Positions 1-6,401 are shown, counted from the stretch's first letter. The stretch is 10,632 bases of DNA from Bryobacterales bacterium (GCA_025462985.1 JAOAPP010000114.1:1-10632); one strand, 5' to 3'. Made by a program: numbers and translations. The notes: a model not told the origin generated them from the letters alone.

Positions 1-63
1 GAAAAGCCTCCGGGTCTCTTCCAATTCCTTAACCAAGTGGGCGGAAAAGTAAGAGAATTGGAC

Positions 64-381
64 ATGGCAAGGGCAACGTTGGCTGGTAGTACAGCCCGAT
101 TCGATATCCCCGACGAGCGAGTTCTAAGGGATCTATGCGGTGTCGGCCCATCGATCGAAAAGGACCTGAACCGGCTCGGCGTAACCACAGTTGACGGCTT
201 GGCCAAGCGAGACGGCACACATCTCTATGACAGCCTCTGCGCCCTGACGAAGACCCGGCAGGACCCTTGCGTGCTCGATACGTTTCGCTGCGCTGTGGCC
301 CAGGCCCGCGATCCAGAACTTCCTGCCGAACAGCGTCAATGGTGGTGGTGGTCCCGGCAACGGAAGCTCGCCTCTCGGTGA
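64..381 (+). CDS. Helix-hairpin-helix protein, Cdd1 (pathogenicity locus)-like
   Basis: A protein of 105 residues from the ATG start. Residues 24-40 (LCGVGPSIEKDLNRLGV) form a helix-hairpin-helix, a fold that normally contacts DNA backbone without sequence specificity. After it come the patterns LYDSLCALT (54-62) and DPCVLDTFRCAV (67-78), then a Trp-rich end with WWWW at 93-96. This order fits the small Cdd1 family, whose members usually end in a WWxWK-like motif; the name 'pathogenicity locus' is historical and no virulence role follows. I chose the ATG at 64 because AAGAGA lies 7 bases upstream. A GTG at 37 is possible, and the frame stays open to the window edge, so a longer protein cannot be excluded. 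It is first of three close plus-strand genes. Its cellular role is unknown. Confidence 0.8.
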   Translation: MARATLAGSTARFDIPDERVLRDLCGVGPSIEKDLNRLGVTTVDGLAKRDGTHLYDSLCALTKTRQDPCVLDTFRCAVAQARDPELPAEQRQWWWWSRQRKLASR

Positions 382-403
382 CCTCTATACTGAAGGTTCG
401 CGG

Positions 404-814
404 ATGCCTTGCCCGGTTTTTTACCCCACCATCCAAGTAAGCGAACCCACCCGTACGGGCGGACGCCTTCCCCTCATAAACGAGTACGAAGGGGTGTGTA
501 AAGCCGACACGGAACCCTACACTCCGGACCCGGATACTCTATTCCGCTGCTGCAATCACGGCTATTCGCGCGGCGCATGTTCTCGGATTCCTCTCGATGC
601 TGCACAGTCTTCTGTTCGCTACAGCATACTCGGGCGCAGGGATGCATCCCTCCAGGTCATGTGCGTGGAAGAAACCAACCATGAGCCGCAGAAATGGCAC
701 AGGTTTGAGTACGTGGTGGAGACTGCGGAAGTGAAGTGTGACTCTTTGACCGAATGCATGCGTGCACAAGCAGCCGCTTTTTGCCTCGCCTATGTGCGGC
801 GCTTTCCCTCCTGA
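404..814 (+). CDS. Conserved-looking cysteine-rich protein of unknown function
   Basis: A protein of 136 residues that I cannot assign to a named family. It looks real: GAAGG lies 7 bases before the ATG, it sits snugly between two recognisable genes, and its composition is that of a folded soluble protein. It has nine cysteines: 3, 32, 49, 50, 59, 87, 112, 118 and 127. The N-terminal half carries CPVFYP (3-8), RLPLINEYEGVC (21-32) and CNHGYSRGAC (50-59). C3, C32, C50 and C59 are therefore possible ligands for zinc or an iron-sulfur cluster, which is inference only. The C-terminal half (71-134) looks like a small alpha/beta domain ending in a helix. There is no signal peptide or membrane segment, so it is probably cytoplasmic. 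The next gene begins 9 bases after its stop. Confidence 0.75.
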   Translation: MPCPVFYPTIQVSEPTRTGGRLPLINEYEGVCKADTEPYTPDPDTLFRCCNHGYSRGACSRIPLDAAQSSVRYSILGRRDASLQVMCVEETNHEPQKWHRFEYVVETAEVKCDSLTECMRAQAAAFCLAYVRRFPS

Positions 815-823
815 ACCGAACTG

Positions 824-1333
824 ATGTCGAACCCTGAACTTCTGTCTGAACCCTGCGCCGTGAGAACGGTACGGGAAACCCAATCCGAGCTTTCCGAACT
901 GTGTCTCCCGAATGACACCAATACCCTCGGCACTATGCTCGGCGGGCATGTGATGCACCTGGTCGACCTTTGCGGCGCCATAGCGGCCACACGACACGCG
1001 CGCGGGCCAATCGTAACGGCGTCAATCGACCAGATGACATTTCTTCATCCCGTACATCTCGGGGAATTGGTGCTGTTGAAGTCGCAGGTGAACCGGGTGT
1101 TCCGGACCTCGATGGAAGTCGGGGTGAAGGTCTGGGTAGAGAACCTGGTCAGTGGGACGGTTCGGCACACTTCTTCGGCCTACCTGACGTTTGTTGCGCT
1201 GGATCGCTCCGGCAGCCGGGTGGAGTTGCCACCCATCATCCCGCAAACGGAAGAAGAAAAGCGCCGGTTCGCCGAGGCCGCCGAGCGGAGAGCCTACCGG
1301 CTCGCCTTGCGGGCACGTACAGCCAAGAAGTGA
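824..1333 (+). CDS. Hotdog-fold acyl-CoA thioesterase (YciA/ACOT type)
   Basis: A protein of 169 residues with one hotdog domain, expected to hydrolyse acyl-CoA thioesters to free acid and CoA in the cytoplasm. The signature LPNDTNTLGTMLGGHVMHLVD (28-48) is typical of the YciA/BfiT/ACOT group. N33, the G40-G41 pair and D48 occupy the positions of the active-site Asn, the helix-start glycines and the catalytic Asp. The segment VTASIDQMTFLHPVHLGELV that follows is the usual strand carrying the CoA-side contacts. A charged tail after about residue 140 (EEEKRRFAEAAERRAYR) is helical and common in this subgroup. The start ATG has only a weak ribosome site and lies 9 bases after the previous stop, suggesting coupled translation. 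The natural acyl substrate cannot be read from the sequence. Confidence 0.9.
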   Translation: MSNPELLSEPCAVRTVRETQSELSELCLPNDTNTLGTMLGGHVMHLVDLCGAIAATRHARGPIVTASIDQMTFLHPVHLGELVLLKSQVNRVFRTSMEVGVKVWVENLVSGTVRHTSSAYLTFVALDRSGSRVELPPIIPQTEEEKRRFAEAAERRAYRLALRARTAKK

Positions 1334-1346
1334 GAGTAGACCGCAG

Positions 1347-1613
1347 CTATTCCGGGTCCGCCTTGTGCATGTACTTGATGCAGTGCTTAAAGAGAAGCAG
1401 ATTCGGCGCGCCTTCCCGATTCAGTTTTAAGCAGTCGCGGTCATACCATTCGATGACGCCTTCCAATCGCTCACCATCCGTCAACACGACGACCATATGC
1501 GTCTTGCCCTGCATCTGCTTCGAGTAATAGAACTGCTCGGCGTTTGTCTGGTCTGGTGGGGTGGTCTTCTTTGCCATCGGGGGCCGTCGATTTTGATCCT
1601 TCGGTTCTGCCAT
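1347..1613 (-). CDS. hfq: RNA chaperone Hfq (divergent, acidobacterial-like)
   Basis: A small Sm-like protein (88 residues from this start) expected to form a hexameric ring that pairs small RNAs with mRNAs. The Sm core runs from TNAEQFYYSKQMQ (23-35) through VVVLTDGERLEGVIEWYDRDCLKLNRE to FKHCIKYMHK (75-84). K76-H77 match the YKH motif of enterobacterial Hfq. The N-terminal helix differs: the positions of the rim arginines (RRER in E. coli) read MQGK, and the usual Gln-Asp pair reads Glu-Gln. The start is uncertain. An in-frame ATG at 1670 has GAGG 4 bases upstream and would add 19 residues; the ATG at 1577 would remove 12. It is the last gene of the minus-strand series, about 109 bases after holB, so it may have its own promoter. 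It converges with the thioesterase gene. Confidence 0.85.
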   Translation of the reverse strand: MAEPKDQNRRPPMAKKTTPPDQTNAEQFYYSKQMQGKTHMVVVLTDGERLEGVIEWYDRDCLKLNREGAPNLLLFKHCIKYMHKADPE

Positions 1614-1722
1614 ACCGCCGTTCCGAGCTGGTCTTCGGGTAAGCGCCTCGGAGCGCCTCTCGTCAATCATTTCGCCTCAATGTCCGCTCCCGCCACACGG
1701 CTTTCTCAGAACGTTCCCACGC

Positions 1723-2772
1723 TCAGGCGATCCTGCCGTCAACCGGATGGCGGAGATTAATTATCAAAGCGTCCAATGCCGCCGTCTTCTGAATATTCCG
1801 GCGAACCATCAGCACAAGTTCATCAAAGTACTGCACTGCACGCTCTATCCATGCAAAGGTAACACGTTCGGCAATGGCTGAAAGCCGATCCTGAATGTCG
1901 CGGTTGCGTACAGCCGGCTTGCCGTGAGCCACATGCAGGATATCCTCAAGCAGACCGTAGGCCGGTTTCAGATAGAAGTCGAGCTTTTCGGACCGTTTGG
2001 CCGAAAACGATTCCGATTGCTGCACCCAGGTCGAAAAGGGAGCAAGACTCGCACCGCATTCGAGAGCGGAAAGTATCAGCCCGCGCCTTTCTTTGAAGAG
2101 CGCGACATCCAGTGTCGCAGCAATCCCTGGGCTGCCTTCCGATAAAACGATTCGAGCGCTTGCGTCCGGCAGACTGCGAGCTTCGGCAAATGCGCGCATA
2201 TCTGCGTCCGATAACCGGCACATCTGGAATACGATCGAGCGGGAGCGGATGGTAGGCAAAAGATCGTAAACATTTTCCGCGGTCGCGACGATCACCATGT
2301 GTTCGGGCGGCTCTTCCAGAATCTTCAGCAGTGAGTTGGCTGACTGTTCGTTGGCTCTGTCCAGATGGTCTATCAGAAAAACGCGGCGGGATCCCCGCAG
2401 CGGCTTCAGTTGAGCGCGTTCTCGTAACAGCCGCATCTGCTGGATCGTAATCTGCCGTAAAGGACCCTCGGGCGGGAACGTGACGAAGTCGGGATGCGAG
2501 GAAAACAAGAGCGGGTCGTCACCTCGTTTGTCGGAGGTCCACTTCTCCCGCTCGTTTATTGCCTCTTGGTTGTTTGGCAAGCTGAGGTCGTCGCGCTCGA
2601 TCTTGTCCGCGTCACCCACCAAATTGGCAGCGAAGCGGCGCGCCAACGTTGCCTTCCCCACACCTTCCGGCCCACTCAATAAAATGGTTTGCGGAATCCG
2701 CTGCGCCTCGATCGTTCGCGTCAGTGTTTGGACGACTTGGTCATTGCCGTAAAAGTTCGGAAGCGCACTCAT
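1723..2772 (-). CDS. holB: DNA polymerase III delta-prime subunit (clamp loader)
   Basis: A protein of 349 residues, a stator-type AAA+ subunit of the clamp loader that places the sliding clamp on primed DNA. Walker A is GPEGVGKAT (34-42), the Walker-B-like strand is VFLIDHLD (131-138), and the family hallmark ANSLLKILEEPPEH lies at 145-158. IRSRS (175-179) holds the Arg of the usual SRC motif, here with Ser instead of Cys. The CxnCxxCxxC zinc module normally found after the first helix is absent; residues 53-95 contain no cysteine. I rejected a longer reading from 2847 because the ATG at 2772 has GAGGGGG 5 bases upstream, overlapping the tmk stop. Adjacency to tmk is common in bacteria and supports the call. 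Confidence 0.92.
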   Translation of the reverse strand: MSALPNFYGNDQVVQTLTRTIEAQRIPQTILLSGPEGVGKATLARRFAANLVGDADKIERDDLSLPNNQEAINEREKWTSDKRGDDPLLFSSHPDFVTFPPEGPLRQITIQQMRLLRERAQLKPLRGSRRVFLIDHLDRANEQSANSLLKILEEPPEHMVIVATAENVYDLLPTIRSRSIVFQMCRLSDADMRAFAEARSLPDASARIVLSEGSPGIAATLDVALFKERRGLILSALECGASLAPFSTWVQQSESFSAKRSEKLDFYLKPAYGLLEDILHVAHGKPAVRNRDIQDRLSAIAERVTFAWIERAVQYFDELVLMVRRNIQKTAALDALIINLRHPVDGRIA

Positions 2773-2777
2773 CGGTT

Positions 2778-2784
2778 CCCCCTC
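2778..2784 (-). promoter_or_regulatory. Ribosome-binding site of holB
   Basis: GAGGGGG on the minus strand ends 5 bases before the ATG at 2772 and shares bases with the tmk TGA stop (2783-2785). It is the strongest Shine-Dalgarno sequence in the window. It decides the holB start against the longer frame that begins inside tmk, and it suggests ribosomes finishing tmk re-initiate at holB. Confidence 0.75.
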
Positions 2785-3478
2785 ATTGTGCCATCCGCTC
2801 GAGGTGCGCCAGAGCAGGGGAGACTTCAGCCCAGACTCTGAAGGCAACCTGCGCCTGGTTCCCCTCGCCGCTGATCAGACGAAATCGCTCCGGCTCCATC
2901 TTGGCGATCTTGGCGTAACCGCGGCGTACACGTTCGTGGAACTCCAGTGACTGGAGATCAAGACGATCCTCGACGGAACTTCCTGCCTGGATCAGATTTC
3001 GGCGGCGGGCGCGTTCGAGCCCCGCTTTCAGATCCACGTCTATACAGATGGTAAGGTCGGGAAAGAGCGAGCCCAGAGCCAGGTCGTGCGCTTCCAATAC
3101 CTTCTCAAAGCCAAGCGAGCGGGCTTCGCCCTGGTAGGCCAGAGTGGAATCGGTGAAACGGTCGCTGACGACAATAAGGCCGCGGGCCAGCGCCGGTTCG
3201 ATGATTTCGGAAGCTGCTTGCGCACGCGAAGCAAACATCAGCAGGAGCTCCGTAATCGGTGACATCTCATCGTTCTGCGGATTGAGAAGGACGCGGCGAA
3301 TCTCTCTGCCAATTGCTGTCCCGCCCGGTTCCTGGTTCTCCACCACCACAAACGCCTCGGCTCGCAGGCGCTCCACCAGCAATCGCATCTGGGTAGATTT
3401 GCCGCTGCCTTCCGTGCCCTCGAACGTGATGAAGAGACCCCGCCCTCCGCGTGCGCCTGGGTTCTCAGTCATAGACAT
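2783..3478 (-). CDS. tmk: Thymidylate kinase (dTMP kinase)
   Basis: A protein of 231 residues that phosphorylates dTMP to dTDP on the way to dTTP. The P-loop is GTEGSGKST (21-29), followed by EPGGT (50-54). R85 of MFASRAQ and the catalytic-site DRFTDSTLAYQG (106-117) are both typical of Tmk, and the lid region is near ERARRRN. The usual TREPGGT reads NQEPGGT, so the Arg before EPGG is Gln. Length is slightly above the usual 205-215 residues because of a Gly/Arg-rich N-terminal extension and a short C-terminal tail. Two starts are possible, ATG at 3478 or ATG at 3472; both overlap the end of the upstream glycosylase gene and neither has a strong ribosome site, consistent with coupled translation. 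holB follows 10 bases downstream. Confidence 0.94.
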   Translation of the reverse strand: MSMTENPGARGGRGLFITFEGTEGSGKSTQMRLLVERLRAEAFVVVENQEPGGTAIGREIRRVLLNPQNDEMSPITELLLMFASRAQAASEIIEPALARGLIVVSDRFTDSTLAYQGEARSLGFEKVLEAHDLALGSLFPDLTICIDVDLKAGLERARRRNLIQAGSSVEDRLDLQSLEFHERVRRGYAKIAKMEPERFRLISGEGNQAQVAFRVWAEVSPALAHLERMAQ

Positions 3479-4235
3479 AGTGCAGCAGGGTTTTCAAATC
3501 TTCCCAGGCCTCGCGTCTGGCCTGCTGATTGTATTGCCGCAGCAGGTACGAAGGATGGTAGGTAATCATCACCGGGATGTCCTGCCACTCGTGCCATCTG
3601 CCCCGCGACTTCGTGATGCCTTCCTTCGTATTCAGAAGCGCCTTCATCGCGGTCGCGCCGAGCGCACAGATGGCCTTCGGCTTGATCGTGTTCAACTGGC
3701 GGTAGAGGAATTGGCCGCAGGTCTCCATTTCGTCCTGCTGGGGCGTCCTGTTCTCCGGCGGGCGGCACTTGACTACGTTGCAGATATAGACATCCGACCG
3801 GCGGATAGCGAGACCTTCCTTCGCGGCCGTATTATCGATCATCTGCGTGAGCAATTGCCCGGCGCGTCCGACGAAAGGAAGCCCTTGTTGATCCTCATCA
3901 GCGCCGGGGCCTTCCCCAACGAAGACGAGCGGTGACTGCGGATTACCGGACCCGAAGACGATCGTATTCCGGCCTTCGCAGAGGCGGCACCGGCGGCAAT
4001 CGCCAATGTCTTCGCGGATCTTTTCAAGCGTATCGCCGGGTGGTTCGAGCGCCGGCAGTGCAACGGAGGGCCGCAGCGGTTCCAGAAGTACGGGGGGGAT
4101 TTCAGGCGCCCTGACCGGTTCGGTGACCGGGGCCGAGACCGACTCGACTGACCGATCCGGTGGCCGCAAGTAGATGGATTGAATGCCCAAATCTCGATAA
4201 AATTCGAGATAGGAGCGGATTTCGTCCTTTGTCAT
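3465..4235 (-). CDS. Uracil-DNA glycosylase, family 4 (iron-sulfur)
   Basis: A protein of 256 residues that should remove uracil from DNA, starting base-excision repair. The catalytic domain covers about 68-256. Motif GEGPGADEDQQGLPFVGRAG (107-126) contains the GExPG water-activating loop of family 4, and HPSYLLR (227-233) is the second uracil-site motif. C80, C83, C157 (in NVVKCRPPENR) and C173 sit where the four 4Fe-4S ligands are expected. Residues 1-24 are helical and 25-67 are a proline-rich linker, so the protein is longer than the minimal enzymes of about 200 residues. The start is fixed because a TGA stop lies in frame directly before the ATG. It begins 34 bases after coaBC and overlaps tmk at its end. 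Older annotations may call it an SPO1 DNA polymerase-related protein. Confidence 0.93.
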   Translation of the reverse strand: MTKDEIRSYLEFYRDLGIQSIYLRPPDRSVESVSAPVTEPVRAPEIPPVLLEPLRPSVALPALEPPGDTLEKIREDIGDCRRCRLCEGRNTIVFGSGNPQSPLVFVGEGPGADEDQQGLPFVGRAGQLLTQMIDNTAAKEGLAIRRSDVYICNVVKCRPPENRTPQQDEMETCGQFLYRQLNTIKPKAICALGATAMKALLNTKEGITKSRGRWHEWQDIPVMITYHPSYLLRQYNQQARREAWEDLKTLLHYVYD

Positions 4236-4269
4236 TCAAATTTGGCAGAAGAGCGGGAACCCCCGGCCA

Positions 4270-5493
4270 CTAGGCAATCCGGTCCATACCGCGGATGGAC
4301 AGCCTCAGCATTGCAATCTCATCGAGAATCCGCTCAGCGATCTCGTATTTGCTCGCTGGACCGGCATGTACAGTGCGACCGGACCTCGTGACAATCTCCA
4401 CGTCGTTCTGATCCGACTCAAAGCCGGCGCCTTCCTGGTTGACCAGATTGCCTACGAGCATGTCGCAGTTCTTAGACAGAAGTTTGCGGCGTGACTCCTC
4501 CAGAAGGTTCTGTGTCTCGGCTGCGAAGCCGACCAGGATACGATCGGCTTTCTTCTGCCCGACTTCCGCGAGGATATCGGGAGTGGGATCGAGCTCCAGG
4601 GAAAGGCGAGCGGCCGTTTTCTTCAGCTTTTGTGGCGACACATTGGCGACGTAATAGTCGGCCACCGCCGCGCATTTGACGATGATGGTGGCATCGGTTA
4701 ATTGCTCCATCACCGCCTGCCGCATCTCATGGGCGGTTTTCACCGGGATGAGTTCCACGTTTCGCGGGGCAGGGATGTTGACGGGGCCCGAGACCAGAAC
4801 CACTTTCGCTCCACGCTTGGCGGCAGTTTCCGCGATGGTGTAGCCCATCTTGCCGCTGGACCGATTGCTGATGTAGCGAACTGGATCGAGAGCTTCCTGG
4901 GTGGGGCCTGCGGTCACCAGAAAGGTCTCCCCTTCGAAGTCGCGCCGCGTCTTGCCGAGCGAATTAATCCGTTCCGCAATGCGCGCCGGATCGGCCAGAC
5001 GACCCGCACCGACGGTTCCACATGCCAGCCAACCGTCATCCGGATCGACGATCTCGCACCCTCTCCGGGAGAGCGTTTCGAGATTCGCTTGCGTGGCCGG
5101 GTGAGTCCACATGGCCGTATTCATGGCCGGCGCGAGGACCACTGTTCCGGTAAAGGCCAGGTAAAGCGTCGAAAGAAAATCGTCCGCTCTGCCGATCGCC
5201 AGCTTGGCGAGCAGATCGGCGGTAGCGGGAGCAACCACCAGGAGATCGTGTTCCTGAGCGACCGCGATATGCTCGACCGCGCTCGACAGAGTGGCATCGG
5301 AACTCTCGTGAGAGAACAGGCTGGTAATCACTTTGCGGCCCGTCAAGGCTGCAAACGTAAGAGGCTGAATGAACTCGCGGGCGGCGTCAGTCATGACGAC
5401 CTGCACCTGGTGCCCGGACTGCTGCAGTAATCTGGTCAGCTCCGCAGCCTTGTACGCCGCTATTCCGCCGCCGACACCAAGCACAATCCGCAT
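4270..5493 (-). CDS. coaBC: Bifunctional phosphopantothenoylcysteine synthetase/decarboxylase CoaBC
   Basis: A protein of 407 residues carrying out two consecutive steps of coenzyme A synthesis: CTP-dependent coupling of cysteine to 4'-phosphopantothenate (CoaB), then FMN-dependent decarboxylation to 4'-phosphopantetheine (CoaC). The N-terminal flavoprotein domain (1-180) has the GGGIAAYKA start, catalytic H75 (VEHIAVA), PAMN (122-125) and ACGTVGAGR with C158. The C-terminal CoaB domain (about 186-400) has NRSSGKMG with N210 and the KCAAVADYYV...QKLKK region with K289. These positions coincide with the key residues I recall for the E. coli enzyme, so both activities should be intact. It starts 10 bases after the rpoZ stop. 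A short tail after 395 (LSIRGMDRIA) is not family-typical. Confidence 0.96.
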   Translation of the reverse strand: MRIVLGVGGGIAAYKAAELTRLLQQSGHQVQVVMTDAAREFIQPLTFAALTGRKVITSLFSHESSDATLSSAVEHIAVAQEHDLLVVAPATADLLAKLAIGRADDFLSTLYLAFTGTVVLAPAMNTAMWTHPATQANLETLSRRGCEIVDPDDGWLACGTVGAGRLADPARIAERINSLGKTRRDFEGETFLVTAGPTQEALDPVRYISNRSSGKMGYTIAETAAKRGAKVVLVSGPVNIPAPRNVELIPVKTAHEMRQAVMEQLTDATIIVKCAAVADYYVANVSPQKLKKTAARLSLELDPTPDILAEVGQKKADRILVGFAAETQNLLEESRRKLLSKNCDMLVGNLVNQEGAGFESDQNDVEIVTRSGRTVHAGPASKYEIAERILDEIAMLRLSIRGMDRIA

Positions 5494-5503
5494 CTCGGGT
5501 CAG

Positions 5504-5743
5504 TTACTCAGGGACAGGACCGTCGACCGGAATCTGGTTCAGGTCTTCATACGGAATGAGACCGCGGCGAACCTCTTCCATCGCGAGCATTGTCGGCTTT
5601 TTGTTGCTGGCCGGCAGCACGCTGCGCTGGCCACTCTGCAGTTGCCGGGCGCGCTTGGCCGCTACGATGATGAATCTATAGGTGCTGCCGTCCGGATCGT
5701 CCGGAATAGCGTACTGTGCGTTTGATCTGGTTTTGTCTGCCAC
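5504..5743 (-). CDS. rpoZ: RNA polymerase omega subunit
   Basis: A protein of 79 residues from a GTG start. Omega binds the beta-prime C-terminal region and helps assemble RNA polymerase. The core YRFIIVAAKRARQL (22-35) is the conserved first helix, followed by a basic turn SNKKPTMLAMEEV (46-58) that matches the usual K.T..A..EI motif, then RRGLIPYE. The frame is open further upstream to 5875, but that part lies inside gmk. AGGAAG is placed 6 bases before the GTG at 5743, which settles the start. The gene sits 10 bases after the gmk stop and 10 bases before coaBC. The order gmk-rpoZ-coaBC occurs in many bacterial phyla and supports the call. Confidence 0.93.
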   Translation of the reverse strand: MADKTRSNAQYAIPDDPDGSTYRFIIVAAKRARQLQSGQRSVLPASNKKPTMLAMEEVRRGLIPYEDLNQIPVDGPVPE

Positions 5744-5749
5744 GTTTTT

Positions 5750-5755
5750 CTTCCT
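5750..5755 (-). promoter_or_regulatory. Ribosome-binding site of rpoZ, overlapping the gmk stop
   Basis: AGGAAG on the minus strand lies 6 bases before the GTG at 5743 and includes part of the gmk TAG stop (5754-5756). It supports the 79-residue rpoZ start and suggests translation of rpoZ is coupled to that of gmk. Confidence 0.7.
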
Positions 5756-6377
5756 AAAACTTAGAGCGCCGATTTTCGAAGCTTTCGAGGATCGGCCGTA
5801 TTTTGTCTTCCATGCGAATCCGTCGCACGCGCTCGGCCCTGATGATTGCCGCCAGGGTTCCAACTGACTCTTCAACCTGGTGATTCACCAGGATGTAGTC
5901 GTATTGATCGTGATTCCGGATCTCTTCAGCCGCCTCGTTCAGACGCCGTTGAATGACTTCTTCCGAATCCTCCGACCGCGCCCTGAGCCGTTGCTCCAGG
6001 ATGTCGCGAGAGGGAGCCAAAATAAACACGCTGACTGCGTCAGGGATTCGCTCTTTTAATTGTCTCGCACCCTGCACATCGATGTCGAGTATCAGGTCCA
6101 GACCTTCAGCCCGCGCCTGATCCAGTACGCTCTGGTGAGTTCCGTAGAAGTTGCCGAAGACCTCGGCGTATTCCAGGAATTCACCCGCAGCGATGCGCTC
6201 GCAGAAGTCTTCCCGTGAGATGTAATTGTAGCTCGCTCCGGGCACTTCATTTCCTCGTGGACGCCTGGTTGTATACGAAACAGAGAAGCGCAGATCCGGG
6301 TCGCTCGCCAGAAGACGGGAAACCAAAGTGGATTTTCCTGATCCGGAAGGCGCGGAAATTATGAATATGTTCGTCAA
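5754..6377 (-). CDS. gmk: Guanylate kinase
   Basis: A protein of 207 residues, the normal length, that converts GMP to GDP with ATP. The P-loop is SAPSGSGKST (8-17). SYTTRRPRGNEVPGASYNYI (34-53) is the GMP-binding segment, with R38, R39 and the tyrosines that contact the guanine monophosphate. DIDVQGARQLK is the conserved strand and helix after the binding domain. The start is a TTG at 6377: no ATG or GTG lies in frame between the yicC stop, which is in the same frame 24 bases upstream, and the P-loop, and AGGG lies 7 bases before it. A six-residue reading frame starting at ATG 6394 ends on top of this TTG. Neighbours yicC and rpoZ are the family's usual company. Confidence 0.95.
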   Translation of the reverse strand: MTNIFIISAPSGSGKSTLVSRLLASDPDLRFSVSYTTRRPRGNEVPGASYNYISREDFCERIAAGEFLEYAEVFGNFYGTHQSVLDQARAEGLDLILDIDVQGARQLKERIPDAVSVFILAPSRDILEQRLRARSEDSEEVIQRRLNEAAEEIRNHDQYDYILVNHQVEESVGTLAAIIRAERVRRIRMEDKIRPILESFENRRSKF

Positions 6378-6384
6378 TTCTTCG

Positions 6385-6388
6385 CCCT
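6385..6388 (-). promoter_or_regulatory. Ribosome-binding site of gmk (TTG start)
   Basis: AGGG on the minus strand lies 7 bases before the TTG at 6377, within the 24-base yicC-gmk gap. It is the best available support for the non-ATG start of gmk; the following GAAG could also contribute. Confidence 0.5.
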
Positions 6389-6401
6389 GGTCATGGTGAA
6401 G

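Noticed and set aside
1290..1303. Inverted repeat GAGCC-TACC-GGCTC near the convergent ends of the thioesterase and hfq genes, considered as a terminator.
   Set aside because: It lies inside the thioesterase coding region, the stem is only five pairs before mismatches, and no T-run follows on either strand.
1642..1659. Direct repeat AGCGCCTC twice, 10 bases apart, upstream of hfq, considered as a regulatory site.
   Set aside because: It is short and GC-rich, lies within the possible longer hfq frame, and matches no regulator site I know; chance is a fair explanation.
1709..1716. Palindrome GAACGTTC between holB and hfq, considered as an operator.
   Set aside because: Eight bases alone are too short to support a regulator, and there is no flanking symmetry or clear promoter boxes.
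3144..3935. Long plus-strand open frame of 263 codons opposite tmk and the glycosylase gene.
   Set aside because: Its translation is low-complexity and Arg/Ser-rich with no recognisable domain, and both genes on the other strand are certain; it is a codon-bias shadow.
4702..5430. Plus-strand open frame of 242 codons opposite coaBC.
   Set aside because: It is His/Arg/Gly-rich, matches no family and lies entirely opposite a CoaBC with all catalytic residues.
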